Source: Clostridia bacterium (GTDB taxonomy: Bacteria > Bacillota > Clostridia > Oscillospirales > Acutalibacteraceae). Taken from it: 38,439 nucleotides of DNA. Where the stretch lies: assembly GCA_017625435.1 (NCBI GenBank), contig JAGAKX010000028.1, positions 1 through 38,439 on the forward strand, given 5' to 3'. Shown here piece after piece: positions 15,168 to 22,427 of the stretch. A model generated the notes under the pieces. The model had not been told where the DNA came from. It saw only the letters and a list, made by a program, of their open reading frames with translations, and ran no database searches. Numbering within the stretch: position 1 is the stretch's first letter; the number at the start of each line of letters is the position of its first letter. A program made the translations under genes and the position numbers.

Positions 15168-16178
15168 ATGGCTAAAAGATTAGTTTTTCCCGAGGGGTAC
15201 AAATCCTCTCTTACACAGAAGGAGACCCAGAGGGCAATAAAGACAATAAAAGATACCTTTCAGGTGAAGCTGGCAGAGGCTCTCAACCTTGACAGAGTAA
15301 CCGCTCCCCTTATCGTTACAAAGGCATCGGGCATCAACGACGACCTTAACGGTATTGAAAGAAAGGTTCACTTCACCATGAAGGAAATTGACGGCACCGC
15401 AGAGGTCGTACAGTCCCTTGCAAAGTGGAAAAGAAGGGCTCTTTACCGCTACGGCTACAACGTGGGCGAGGGTATTTATACGGATATGAATGCTGTCCGC
15501 CGTGATGATGACTGTGACAACACCCACTCTCTTTTCGTGGACCAATGGGACTGGGAAAAGGTTATCACCCGTGAGCAGAGAACCGTTGAATTCCTGCAGG
15601 AAACCGTCCGTGCAATCGTAAAAGCTCTTTTTGAAACAAATGAAATTATCAAAGAAAAGTATCCTGTGCTGAACACAGTTGTAAATAAGGACGTTTTCTT
15701 CATTACTTCTCAGGAGCTTGAGGATATGTACCCCGACAAATCCGGCAAGGAGCGAGAGAATCTCATAACAAAGGAGCACGGCACCGTGTTTATTATGGGA
15801 ATCGGTGCAAGACTTAAAAGCGGACACCGCCACGACGGCAGAGCGCCCGACTATGACGACTGGAGCCTTAACGGAGATATCCTTGTATGGGACAAGGAGC
15901 TTGATGCAGCTCTTGAAATATCATCAATGGGTATAAGAGTTGATGCAGACAGCCTGAAGGCACAGCTTGAAATTGCAAATGCCACCGACAGAATGGGCTT
16001 CCCCTATCATCAGGGGGTTCTTTCAGGAGAATATCCCCTTACTATCGGCGGAGGCCTCGGTCAGTCAAGAATATGTATGTTCCTTCTCGGAAAGGCTCAT
16101 ATAGGTGAGGTGCAGGTTTCTATCTGGCCCGACGATATGCGCGAAAAGTGTGCAGAGCACAATATTATTCTTCTGTAA
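15168..16178 (+). CDS. asnA: Aspartate-ammonia ligase (ammonia-dependent asparagine synthetase)
   Basis: A 336-residue enzyme making asparagine from aspartate, ammonia and ATP; related in fold to class II synthetases. Typical AsnA sequence: L-N-L-D-R-V-T-A-P-L, V-V-Q-S-L-A-K-W-K-R, Y-T-D-M-N-A-V-R-R-D, S-L-F-V-D-Q-W-D-W-E, S-M-G-I-R-V, and I-G-G-G-L-G-Q-S-R at the end. GGTG precedes ATG 15168. Its place directly behind asnS and the Asn T-box means uncharged tRNA-Asn controls both supply and charging of asparagine. Followed by a strong terminator. Confidence 0.97.
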   Translation: MAKRLVFPEGYKSSLTQKETQRAIKTIKDTFQVKLAEALNLDRVTAPLIVTKASGINDDLNGIERKVHFTMKEIDGTAEVVQSLAKWKRRALYRYGYNVGEGIYTDMNAVRRDDDCDNTHSLFVDQWDWEKVITREQRTVEFLQETVRAIVKALFETNEIIKEKYPVLNTVVNKDVFFITSQELEDMYPDKSGKERENLITKEHGTVFIMGIGARLKSGHRHDGRAPDYDDWSLNGDILVWDKELDAALEISSMGIRVDADSLKAQLEIANATDRMGFPYHQGVLSGEYPLTIGGGLGQSRICMFLLGKAHIGEVQVSIWPDDMREKCAEHNIILL

Positions 16179-16184
16179 TTTTTT

Positions 16185-16211
16185 TCTCCCGGTTTTCCGG
16201 GAGATTTTTTT
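16185..16211 (+). terminator. Terminator of asnS-asnA
   Basis: An 8-bp stem TCTCCCGG / CCGGGAGA with a TTTT loop, followed by T7 (16205-16211). Confidence 0.92.
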
Positions 16212-16264
16212 GCATAAGCTTCCCTTTTGTGAATATAAATAATATAAAAGAAGGGAATGGTTTT

Positions 16265-16753
16265 ATGAAGAAAGAAACAAAGAGAACAATTCTGACATTT
16301 GTAATTGCAATTATTATTCCTCTTGCAATCGGAGGCTTTTCCGCTTTTCTTACAAGGGACAATATGAACATATATGAAGAAATCAACACTCCGCCCCTGT
16401 CACCGCCCGGCTTTCTCTTTCCCGTGGTGTGGACGATTCTTTATGTTCTTATGGGTGTAAGCTCAGCCTTTATATGGCTTAACCGCAACGGGGATAAGGA
16501 TACTGCCGATAAAGGTCTTCTTTATTATGCAGGCAGTCTCTTTTTTAATTTCGTGTGGAGTCTTATTTTCTTCAATTTCAGGGCATATCTTTTTGCGTTC
16601 TTGTGGCTTTTGGTAATGCTTACCTTAATAATTCTTACGGTTATCAATTACAAAAAGATAGTGCCTTTAGCGGCATATCTTCAGATTCCCTATATTCTCT
16701 GGACTGCCTTTGCAGGGTATCTTACCTTCGGCGTGTGGATTCTCAACAGATAA
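16265..16753 (+). CDS. TspO/MBR family (tryptophan-rich sensory) membrane protein
   Basis: A 162-residue protein with five hydrophobic helices. Family signatures: P-P-L-S-P-P-G-F-L-F-P-V-V-W-T-I-L-Y-V-L-M-G (split here; helix 1-2 region), N-F-V-W-S-L-I-F-F in helix 3, and P-Y-I-L-W-T-A-F-A-G-Y-L in helix 5. TspO proteins bind porphyrins and related ligands in membranes; the bacterial role is unsettled. Start ATG 16265 has AGAAGGGAA upstream. That ribosome site could pair with TTCCCTTTT at about 16220, a possible masking hairpin. A single-gene unit between the asnA terminator and the promoter at 16758. Confidence 0.9.
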   Translation: MKKETKRTILTFVIAIIIPLAIGGFSAFLTRDNMNIYEEINTPPLSPPGFLFPVVWTILYVLMGVSSAFIWLNRNGDKDTADKGLLYYAGSLFFNFVWSLIFFNFRAYLFAFLWLLVMLTLIILTVINYKKIVPLAAYLQIPYILWTAFAGYLTFGVWILNR

Positions 16754-16757
16754 AAAA

Positions 16758-16786
16758 TTGACATTTTTCTTTTGTTGTATTATCAT
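16758..16786 (+). promoter_or_regulatory. Promoter reading into the hairpin array
   Basis: TTGACA (16758-16763), 17-bp spacer, TATCAT (16781-16786). Its last base is the first base of the array's terminal repeat, so transcription would begin within the first hairpin and the array would form the 5' leader of the acetyltransferase gene at 17128. Confidence 0.6.
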
Positions 16787-17117
16787 TAAATCATAATTTA
16801 GCAGTCAAAGACTGCTAAATTATGATAGTTATATTCGCACCGATGGTGCGAGTTATATTGTGCTTCGCACAGTTTTATTCGGCGTTGCCGAGTTATATTT
16901 TTGCTTCGCAAAAGTTCAGGAAGCCTGACGGCTTGTTCCGCTTCGCTCTATTAATATAATTCAAGGGCGAAGCCCTTCCGAAACATTTGCCGAAAGGCAA
17001 ATATATCACTCATTCCGAAGGAATGAATATCACCCGTCGCAGACGGATATCACCGACAACAAAGTTGTCAATATCACTATCATAATTTAACGACAGGGTC
17101 GTTAAATTATGATTTAA
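16786..17117. repeat. Symmetrical array of about 11 three-base-loop mini-hairpins with terminal inverted repeats
   Basis: A 332-bp element. The ends are perfect 15-bp inverted repeats (16786-16800 and 17103-17117). Each end forms a long hairpin (16-bp stem 16791-16825; 15-bp stem 17080-17112). Inside, short stems of 4-7 bp, mostly with 3-base loops, all of different sequence, sit at 16836-16850, 16860-16870, 16880-16890, 16899-16913, 16916-16928, 16963-16977, 16985-17002 (4-base loop), 17011-17025, 17034-17046 and 17055-17069. Spacers are constant: AGTTATATT-like on the left, AATATCAC-like on the right, the latter being nearly the reverse complement of the former. A 20-bp inner repeat (16816-16835 against 17070-17089) matches at 19 positions. 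The centre (about 16930-16960) is unpaired. There is no ORF. Confidence 0.92.
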
Positions 17118-17127
17118 GGAGATACCT

Positions 17128-17739
17128 ATGACACAGCTTGAAAAAATACATTCGGGTGATATTTATTACCCCTCAGATGATGAAATAATGAAGGAACAGC
17201 TTTTATGTCTTGACAAGCTCTATGATTTTAATATGACAAGACCCACAGAGCTTGACAAGAGAGAAGAGATGCTGAAGGAGATGTTTGCCGAAATCGGAGA
17301 AAACTGCTATATCGAGCCTCCTTTTCACGCAAACTGGGGCGGAAAGCACGTGCATTTCGGGAAAAACGTATATGCAAACTTCGGGCTTACCTTGGTTGAT
17401 GATACTCACATTTATGTGGGGGACGGCACGATGTTCGGGCCCAACTGTGTTATTGCTACCGCAGGACACCCGATTCTTCCCGAGCTTCGTGAAAAGCAGT
17501 ATCAGTTCAATGTCCCCGTGCATATCGGAAGAAACTGCTGGTTGGGTGCAGGTGTACTTGTTATGCCCGGCGTCACAATCGGCGATAACACCGTGATAGG
17601 CGCGGGAAGTGTCGTCACAAAGGATATCCCCGGAAATGTTGTTGCCGTAGGTAATCCCTGCAGGGTGCTTCGTGAAATAGGTGAGCACGACAGGGAATTC
17701 TATTTTAAGGACAGACGTATAAATTACGAAAATCTCTAA
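17128..17739 (+). CDS. Sugar O-acetyltransferase (maltose/galactoside acetyltransferase family)
   Basis: A 203-residue left-handed beta-helix enzyme that transfers acetyl from acetyl-CoA to a sugar hydroxyl. N-terminal mac-type helical part (M-K-E-Q-L-L-C-L-D-K-L-Y-D-F-N), then hexapeptide repeats with F-G-P-N-C-V-I-A-T-A-G-H-P (the catalytic His), V-H-I-G-R-N-C-W-L-G-A-G-V, and T-I-G-D-N-T-V-I-G-A-G-S-V-V-T-K-D-I-P, ending V-G-N-P-C-R-V-L-R. Length is normal for LacA/Maa. ATG 17128 is preceded by AAGGAGA at 17116-17122, which directly abuts the hairpin array, so the array lies in its leader. Physiological sugar unknown. Confidence 0.93.
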   Translation: MTQLEKIHSGDIYYPSDDEIMKEQLLCLDKLYDFNMTRPTELDKREEMLKEMFAEIGENCYIEPPFHANWGGKHVHFGKNVYANFGLTLVDDTHIYVGDGTMFGPNCVIATAGHPILPELREKQYQFNVPVHIGRNCWLGAGVLVMPGVTIGDNTVIGAGSVVTKDIPGNVVAVGNPCRVLREIGEHDREFYFKDRRINYENL

Positions 17740-17780
17740 AAATTTGTGTAAAAATAACTAAATAGCTTCAGTTTTTTTGT

Positions 17781-17813
17781 AAGCTCCCGGAGTTTGGCGG
17801 GAGCTTATTTTTT
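17781..17813 (+). terminator. Terminator of the acetyltransferase gene
   Basis: A 9-bp stem AAGCTCCCG / CGGGAGCTT (17781-17789, 17798-17806) followed by ATTTTTT. Confidence 0.9.
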
Positions 17814-17814
17814 A

Positions 17815-17843
17815 TTGACTAAAAATAAACATTATGTTATTAT
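17815..17843 (+). promoter_or_regulatory. Promoter of the beta-helix enzyme gene
   Basis: TTGACT (17815-17820), 17-bp spacer, TATTAT (17838-17843), 32 bases before ATG 17876. Confidence 0.75.
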
Positions 17844-17875
17844 ATATTGTGAATAATTATCCGGAGGACCAGACT

Positions 17876-20449
17876 ATGAATATGTTTATGGAATTCTTCT
17901 TGTTTTTCGTATCTATATTGCAGTTTCTGTTCCCGTTTGCTTTCAAGGACGCAGAGGTGCCCGTGCAGACGACAGAGCCTGTAGTAGAAGAGACGGTAAT
18001 ACCCGGTGAGCACGTGCATACGGGCGGCAACGGAAACTGCCTTCAGAGTGCCGTGTGTGAAATCTGCGGTGAAACCTACGGCGGTGAGGGCGACCACGTT
18101 TATACCGTGACCGTGAAGCCTGCTACCTGTACTCAGGGCGGTTACACAACCTTCAGATGCCGCTTCTGTCTTCATACGGAAGAGGGTGACTACACCGAGG
18201 CAAAGGGACATTCTTACAAGAAAAAAACAACAAGTGCCACCTGTACTGTTGCAGGCTATGACATTTATACCTGCGAGAACTGTTCCGCTTCTTATAACGA
18301 GCTCATTGAGCCTGCAAAGGGTCACGACTTCGAAAGCGAAACATTCTCAGCAAACTGCACGGAGGGCTTCCGTACAGTATATAAGTGCAAGACTTGTAAG
18401 TACACTTATATTGAACAGTCCGATGATGCTATAGGTCACGACTATGACGAAATCATTACTGCGGCAACCTGTACGCAGGGCGGTTACACAACCTATATCT
18501 GTAGTGTCTGCGGTGATTCTTACATCGGTGCACAAACATCTGCTATCGGACATTCATTTACAAATTACATTCCTGACGGCAACGCAACCTGTGTAAGCAA
18601 CGGAACAATGACCGCATACTGCGACAACGGCTGTAACACTAAGAGCACCGTAACCGATGAAAACACTAAGCTTGCCCATTCCGACGATAATAAGGATACT
18701 CTTTGTGACTACTGTCATACAAAGATTTACGTAAATTACTCCTTCCTTCAGTATCCTGAGGTTGCACTTGCAAATATGTCTGTTGCAGACTTTATCCGTA
18801 AGGCTGATGCAGATTATGCGGGAAGCGGCAACGGTGACACTTACAGCTCCAACGAGGGTGTAGATTACAACGGCATTATGAAGTCTCCCTACTTTACCGC
18901 AAAGGTAACAGGTAAGCTTGACGGAGCACAGAATGTTACAACAACCGCAATCCCTGTTTACGGCGCAAACGTATTTGTCGGTGAAACACAGAAGGGTGTT
19001 CTTCATTCATTCTCCGAAGTTTATATCAAGGAGGGTGAGCCCACAAGCTTTGAAATTGAAATCACAGGCAACTCCGGTTATATAACTATCAATAATGCAG
19101 TTATTCTTCCTGCTTCTGCAGGCGAAAGTGCAACAGTTACAAACGGAACCGTAAAGGCTGTTGTTTCCGGCTTCGGCACTCATACCTTCCTCTTCAATAA
19201 CGAAAACCAGGCATTTGCATATACAATTACCGTACGCCCGCTTTATGATGATGATGAGATAATCAGCAATCTCAGGGCAGACGGCTATAACGTAACAGTA
19301 GTTGACGGCTACAAGCGTGCAGACTTTGCAAGAGGTATAATTTACGATCCTGCAACAGGTGCTACGGTTGCATCTCTTGACAATAGCCTTATCAGATGGG
19401 GTTCAAACAGCAACAAGACAGTTCTTTACCTTAAGAGGGGCACGTATCTTGCAGTTGACCACAGATATGACATAATGGATTCTGCTGCAGAAAGCAACAA
19501 CTCAGAAAGCCTTACACTTCACGGTTCACTTCAGGCGGCTTCAAATGTTACGGGTATCGGACAGAACAGATACGGTGCTCTTACAGTAAACAATGTTGAG
19601 GATGTCAAGATTCTCGGCTACGGTGTTCTCGACCTTAATCAGCTTGACAGAGCCGAAAGACGAGGCGCAATAGTCTCCTGGTCTAAGAACGTTCATCTTC
19701 AGGGCATCAAGCTTATCAACTCACCTCAGTGGACATTTGTTATCTATAACTGCGATAACGTTTACATCAAGGATGTTGATGTTTACGGCTACAGACAGAA
19801 CTCCGACGCATTTGACATCTGCAATTCCAGAGATGTTCTTGTTGAAGGCTGCTTCGCAAGAACCGGTGACGACGGTTTCGTTGTAAAGACCCTCGGCGGT
19901 CCCGAAAGCGCAGTTTCCAATAACGTTACCGTAAAGAACAGCTACGCTTGGGTTGGTAAGGCAAGAGCCTTCGGTATCTTCGGTGAAACCTATAACAACA
20001 TCAGCAACGTTTACTTCGAGAACAACACCGTTCTCTTCCACGATGCAACCTGGAATTATATGAGAATTCCCGCCATCGGTATTGTTATTGAGGGAGATGC
20101 ACAGAACTCCGGTACTGATGCTTCCCGCAGAAGACTTTCCAATATTGTATTTGACGGTATTGAAATCTGCCGTAACGATGCAGCTGCAATGCACTGTATA
20201 ATTTATGACGGTGTAAATAATTACACAATCGACGGAATTAAGTTCAAGAACATTTCCTATGAAAAGCTCAATGAAATGGAAGGCGGCAAGGCTCTCAACG
20301 TTATCAACAAATTCTCTGCAGGTGCAGAAATTGAAACAAACGCAGTTGTTGAAAATATTGTCTGCGGCGGTACAAGAATTACACAGGATAACTTCTCACA
20401 GTACTTCGATTACAATACGCTCCACTACTGCGGCGGTGTTATCAAGTAA
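17876..20449 (+). CDS. Exported GH28-like right-handed beta-helix enzyme with Cys-rich repeats
   Basis: 857 residues. A short hydrophobic N-terminus (about 1-23) serves as export signal or anchor. Residues about 45-285 hold five to six repeats of roughly 45 residues of the form G-H-x-Y ... A-T-C-T-x-G-G-Y-T-T-Y-x-C-x-x-C-G-x-S-Y, with paired C-x-x-C motifs. Residues about 460-850 are a parallel beta-helix: L-Y-L-K-R-G-T-Y, V-K-I-L-G-Y-G-V-L-D-L, W-S-K-N-V-H-L-Q-G, then N-S-D-A-F-D near 642 and G-D-D-G-F-V-V-K-T near 663, the positions of the N-T-D-G-x-D and D-D acid pairs of polygalacturonase-type (GH28) enzymes. The G-H-G motif is not recognisable. A polysaccharide hydrolase or lyase is likely, substrate unclear; GH49-like is an alternative. 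The start is ATG 17876 (CCGGAGGA upstream); an earlier in-frame start lies within the promoter. Confidence 0.8.
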   Translation: MNMFMEFFLFFVSILQFLFPFAFKDAEVPVQTTEPVVEETVIPGEHVHTGGNGNCLQSAVCEICGETYGGEGDHVYTVTVKPATCTQGGYTTFRCRFCLHTEEGDYTEAKGHSYKKKTTSATCTVAGYDIYTCENCSASYNELIEPAKGHDFESETFSANCTEGFRTVYKCKTCKYTYIEQSDDAIGHDYDEIITAATCTQGGYTTYICSVCGDSYIGAQTSAIGHSFTNYIPDGNATCVSNGTMTAYCDNGCNTKSTVTDENTKLAHSDDNKDTLCDYCHTKIYVNYSFLQYPEVALANMSVADFIRKADADYAGSGNGDTYSSNEGVDYNGIMKSPYFTAKVTGKLDGAQNVTTTAIPVYGANVFVGETQKGVLHSFSEVYIKEGEPTSFEIEITGNSGYITINNAVILPASAGESATVTNGTVKAVVSGFGTHTFLFNNENQAFAYTITVRPLYDDDEIISNLRADGYNVTVVDGYKRADFARGIIYDPATGATVASLDNSLIRWGSNSNKTVLYLKRGTYLAVDHRYDIMDSAAESNNSESLTLHGSLQAASNVTGIGQNRYGALTVNNVEDVKILGYGVLDLNQLDRAERRGAIVSWSKNVHLQGIKLINSPQWTFVIYNCDNVYIKDVDVYGYRQNSDAFDICNSRDVLVEGCFARTGDDGFVVKTLGGPESAVSNNVTVKNSYAWVGKARAFGIFGETYNNISNVYFENNTVLFHDATWNYMRIPAIGIVIEGDAQNSGTDASRRRLSNIVFDGIEICRNDAAAMHCIIYDGVNNYTIDGIKFKNISYEKLNEMEGGKALNVINKFSAGAEIETNAVVENIVCGGTRITQDNFSQYFDYNTLHYCGGVIK

Positions 20450-20462
20450 AAACCAATAACTG

Positions 20463-20494
20463 AAAGGGATGTCGGATTTTGCCGATGTCCCTTT
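20463..20494 (+). terminator. Terminator of the beta-helix enzyme gene
   Basis: A 10-bp stem (20466-20475 with 20482-20491; two G-T wobbles) and a short T-run after it. Confidence 0.75.
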
Positions 20495-20519
20495 TCGGGA
20501 ATTTAAGAAGGAGAAGAAG

Positions 20520-20669
20520 ATGTGGAAAAGATTATTGCATTTTTTACTGCGTTGTTTATGTTTTTCCCCTTCATACCTTTTAAGCTTTAACCCCACAAGC
20601 TATGATTTTTACCTTTCAACAGGCACCGCAAATGAAATCAGAGAAAATTTTTCTGTCCTCGCAAAATAA
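20520..20669 (+). CDS. Possible small protein (49 residues), unrecognised
   Basis: ATG 20520 follows an AAGGAG (20508-20513) at ideal spacing. The product is basic and hydrophobic at the start (W-K-R-L-L-H-F-L-L-R-C-L) with a polar tail. An overlapping GTG at 20522 in another frame could use the same ribosome site and gives a 22-residue hydrophobic peptide (E-K-I-I-A-F-F-T-A-L-F) resembling the N-terminus of the upstream enzyme. The unit lies between two terminators with no promoter I can see, so it may be a decayed gene start. Nothing identifies a function. Confidence 0.3.
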   Translation: MWKRLLHFLLRCLCFSPSYLLSFNPTSYDFYLSTGTANEIRENFSVLAK

Positions 20670-20688
20670 ATAATATAAATAAAGCCAA

Positions 20689-20719
20689 AAGGACCGCATT
20701 TGCGGTCCTTAATTTTTTT
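20689..20719 (+). terminator. Terminator upstream of the ytrA-type operon
   Basis: A 10-bp perfect stem AAGGACCGCA / TGCGGTCCTT with a 2-base loop as drawn, then AATTTTTTT. Confidence 0.9.
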
Positions 20720-20730
20720 CCCAAAAAGTA

Positions 20731-20790
20731 TTGACTTTAAAGTGTATTACACATATAATACGGTTGTAAAGTGTATTATGCGTGTAATAC
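20731..20790 (+). promoter_or_regulatory. Promoter and paired GntR operators of the ABC operon
   Basis: The promoter is TTGACT (20731-20736), 17-bp spacer, TATAAT (20754-20759). Two identical palindromes GTATTA-N6-TAATAC lie at 20744-20761, over the -10 box, and 20773-20790, just past the start point, 29 bp apart. This is the arrangement expected for autorepression by the YtrA-type regulator encoded next. Confidence 0.88.
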
Positions 20791-20809
20791 AGTAAAGGAG
20801 GTAAAAGCA

Positions 20810-21181
20810 ATGATTTCCTTTGACGGTTTTATCCCTGACGGGATACTTCCAATCTATTTACAGATAATATTATTCATTAAAAGAGGGCTTATTGCAGGAA
20901 CTGTCACAAACGGGGACGAGCTTCCGTCTCGCCGTGTGCTTTCAGCTCTTCTGGGGGTAAACCCCAACACCGTGCAAAAGGCATTTGCTCTCTTGGAGGA
21001 GCAGGGGTTGATAATATCCCGCACAGGTGCAAAAAGTGTGATTTCGGTAACAGAGGAGTTAATCGGAAGGATAAAAGAAGAGCTTTTGCTGACCGATATC
21101 AAAAACATAACTGCAGCGCTGAAGCAGATGGGGCTTACCCGTGAAGAGGCTGCCCGTCTTATTGAAGAAAACTGGGACTGA
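20810..21181 (+). CDS. GntR-family transcriptional regulator, YtrA subfamily
   Basis: A 123-residue repressor with a winged-helix GntR domain (I-Y-L-Q-I-I-L-F-I-K-R-G-L-I-A-G ... L-P-S-R-R-V-L-S-A-L-L-G-V-N-P-N-T-V-Q-K-A-F) and only a short helical C-terminus, the YtrA layout without a ligand domain. AAAGGAGG lies before ATG 20810. First gene of an operon with membrane proteins and an ABC ATPase, as in YtrA systems induced by cell-envelope stress in Bacillus; the inducer here is unknown. It probably binds the two palindromes at 20744-20790. Confidence 0.93.
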   Translation: MISFDGFIPDGILPIYLQIILFIKRGLIAGTVTNGDELPSRRVLSALLGVNPNTVQKAFALLEEQGLIISRTGAKSVISVTEELIGRIKEELLLTDIKNITAALKQMGLTREEAARLIEENWD

Positions 21182-21190
21182 GGTGAGAGC

Positions 21191-21934
21191 ATGAAAAAAT
21201 ATTTATCGGTGTTTACAGTTATTGCAAGAGAGAGTATATGGAGACTCCCCGTTTTGTGGGCTGTATCCGCCCTTTTGCAGACAGCAGTTTTTTACACAAA
21301 TATGTTCTCCGAAAGAGTGTTGGAAAATAAGATTATTTCTGATGCATTTAACTATTATAGTGATAGAATAGGTCTTTCCAATGTTTTTTCTTTTGCTCTG
21401 CTTCTTACGGGAATCCTTCTTATGAAAACGGGAATGGAATTCCGCACTAAGACGGGATATACATTGAGAAGGCTCAGAATCAGCGAAAAGCAGGTCTATG
21501 TGATTCAGGCACTTTATAACTGCCTTATGATATTCTTACTTTTCGTTTTTGAGGTTTCTCTGTGCTTTGCACTTGCAAACTGGGGAACAACATTTATTAG
21601 GGCAGACTATATTACCAATCAGACAGTATATCTTACCTTTTACTCCACATCCTTTATATATGAAATTTTTGCAGGCAGAAACATCGTGACGGTAATAAGA
21701 AATATTTTGATTATACTGTCTCTCGGATTTAATCTTTCCGCATTTTCTTATCTCTGGCGCAGAGGCAGCAAATACATTTTCGGTATACTTGTTCTGTCAG
21801 CTGCTGTATTAATTTTCTGGATTTCTCCGGGATTTAACTATACCGAGAATATTCCCGTTGCCCTGACGGCTGTCGGCACACTTCTCATAGCACTCGGAAT
21901 AGTCCGTTCAAGGAGGGAAGAATATGACTCGTAA
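21191..21934 (+). CDS. ABC-type membrane protein of the ytr-like operon
   Basis: A 247-residue integral membrane protein with about six hydrophobic segments (residues roughly 15-32, 58-76, 105-135, 170-192, 197-212, 220-240). No catalytic motif. GAGGTGAGAGC precedes ATG 21191, 9 bases after the regulator. It overlaps the next gene by 11 bases. It is probably one of the permease subunits served by the ATPase at 22424. The family is not recognised by sequence alone. Confidence 0.75.
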   Translation: MKKYLSVFTVIARESIWRLPVLWAVSALLQTAVFYTNMFSERVLENKIISDAFNYYSDRIGLSNVFSFALLLTGILLMKTGMEFRTKTGYTLRRLRISEKQVYVIQALYNCLMIFLLFVFEVSLCFALANWGTTFIRADYITNQTVYLTFYSTSFIYEIFAGRNIVTVIRNILIILSLGFNLSAFSYLWRRGSKYIFGILVLSAAVLIFWISPGFNYTENIPVALTAVGTLLIALGIVRSRREEYDS

Positions 21935-22427
21935 ATCAAGCAGACTTGTTCCTGCCGGCATAGGAATAAAGCCCGTTGTACTTGTTTCCTTATCGGGGCT
22001 TGTTTTATGCGGTTTTACCGCCTTTATGGCATTTCTGGAAAGATTTATGTATTTCTACGGAAAAATAACTTCTTATGATGACGCAGGAAACAGAGTCTTC
22101 TCAGGGGATGAAAAAATGCAGCCCCTGATAAGCTTTAATGCTAATTTTGATATTTTTAAGATTTTCTTCTTGTGTATGGCACTTCTCGGTGTGTATTTCT
22201 TTCTGCATCACTTTATCGGTTCAAAAAGCATCTACACTATGAGACGGCTTAAAAATCCTCTTGAGCTTTATATAAGATGTCTTGCCGTTCCCGTTATTTT
22301 TATAATACTCGGTATTGCTCTTATATATATTCTGAACTTTATCTATATTGAAATCTATCTTGCGCTTGTACCTGAGGAATATCTGTATCCGTGGTGGAAT
22401 GCCAATATATGGAGGGATTTATTATGA
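21924..22427 (+). CDS. Small membrane protein of the ytr-like operon
   Basis: 167 residues with three hydrophobic segments (about 16-38, 73-93 and 112-140) and a mostly aliphatic C-terminal half. AGGAGGGAAGAAT precedes ATG 21924. Its TGA overlaps the ATG of the ATPase (ATGA at 22424-22427), showing tight coupling. Likely a second permease or accessory subunit; no family motif is visible. Confidence 0.7.
   Translation: MTRKSSRLVPAGIGIKPVVLVSLSGLVLCGFTAFMAFLERFMYFYGKITSYDDAGNRVFSGDEKMQPLISFNANFDIFKIFFLCMALLGVYFFLHHFIGSKSIYTMRRLKNPLELYIRCLAVPVIFIILGIALIYILNFIYIEIYLALVPEEYLYPWWNANIWRDLL

Noticed and set aside
16786..17117. CRISPR array reading of the hairpin block
   Set aside because: The variable parts are themselves palindromes of 11-18 bases, the constant parts are only 8-9 bases and change orientation at the centre, and no cas gene is nearby.
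17840..18325. 161-codon minus-strand ORF (and similar ones opposite asnS, asnA and infC)
   Set aside because: They are antisense shadows of well-supported genes, without ribosome sites or family motifs.
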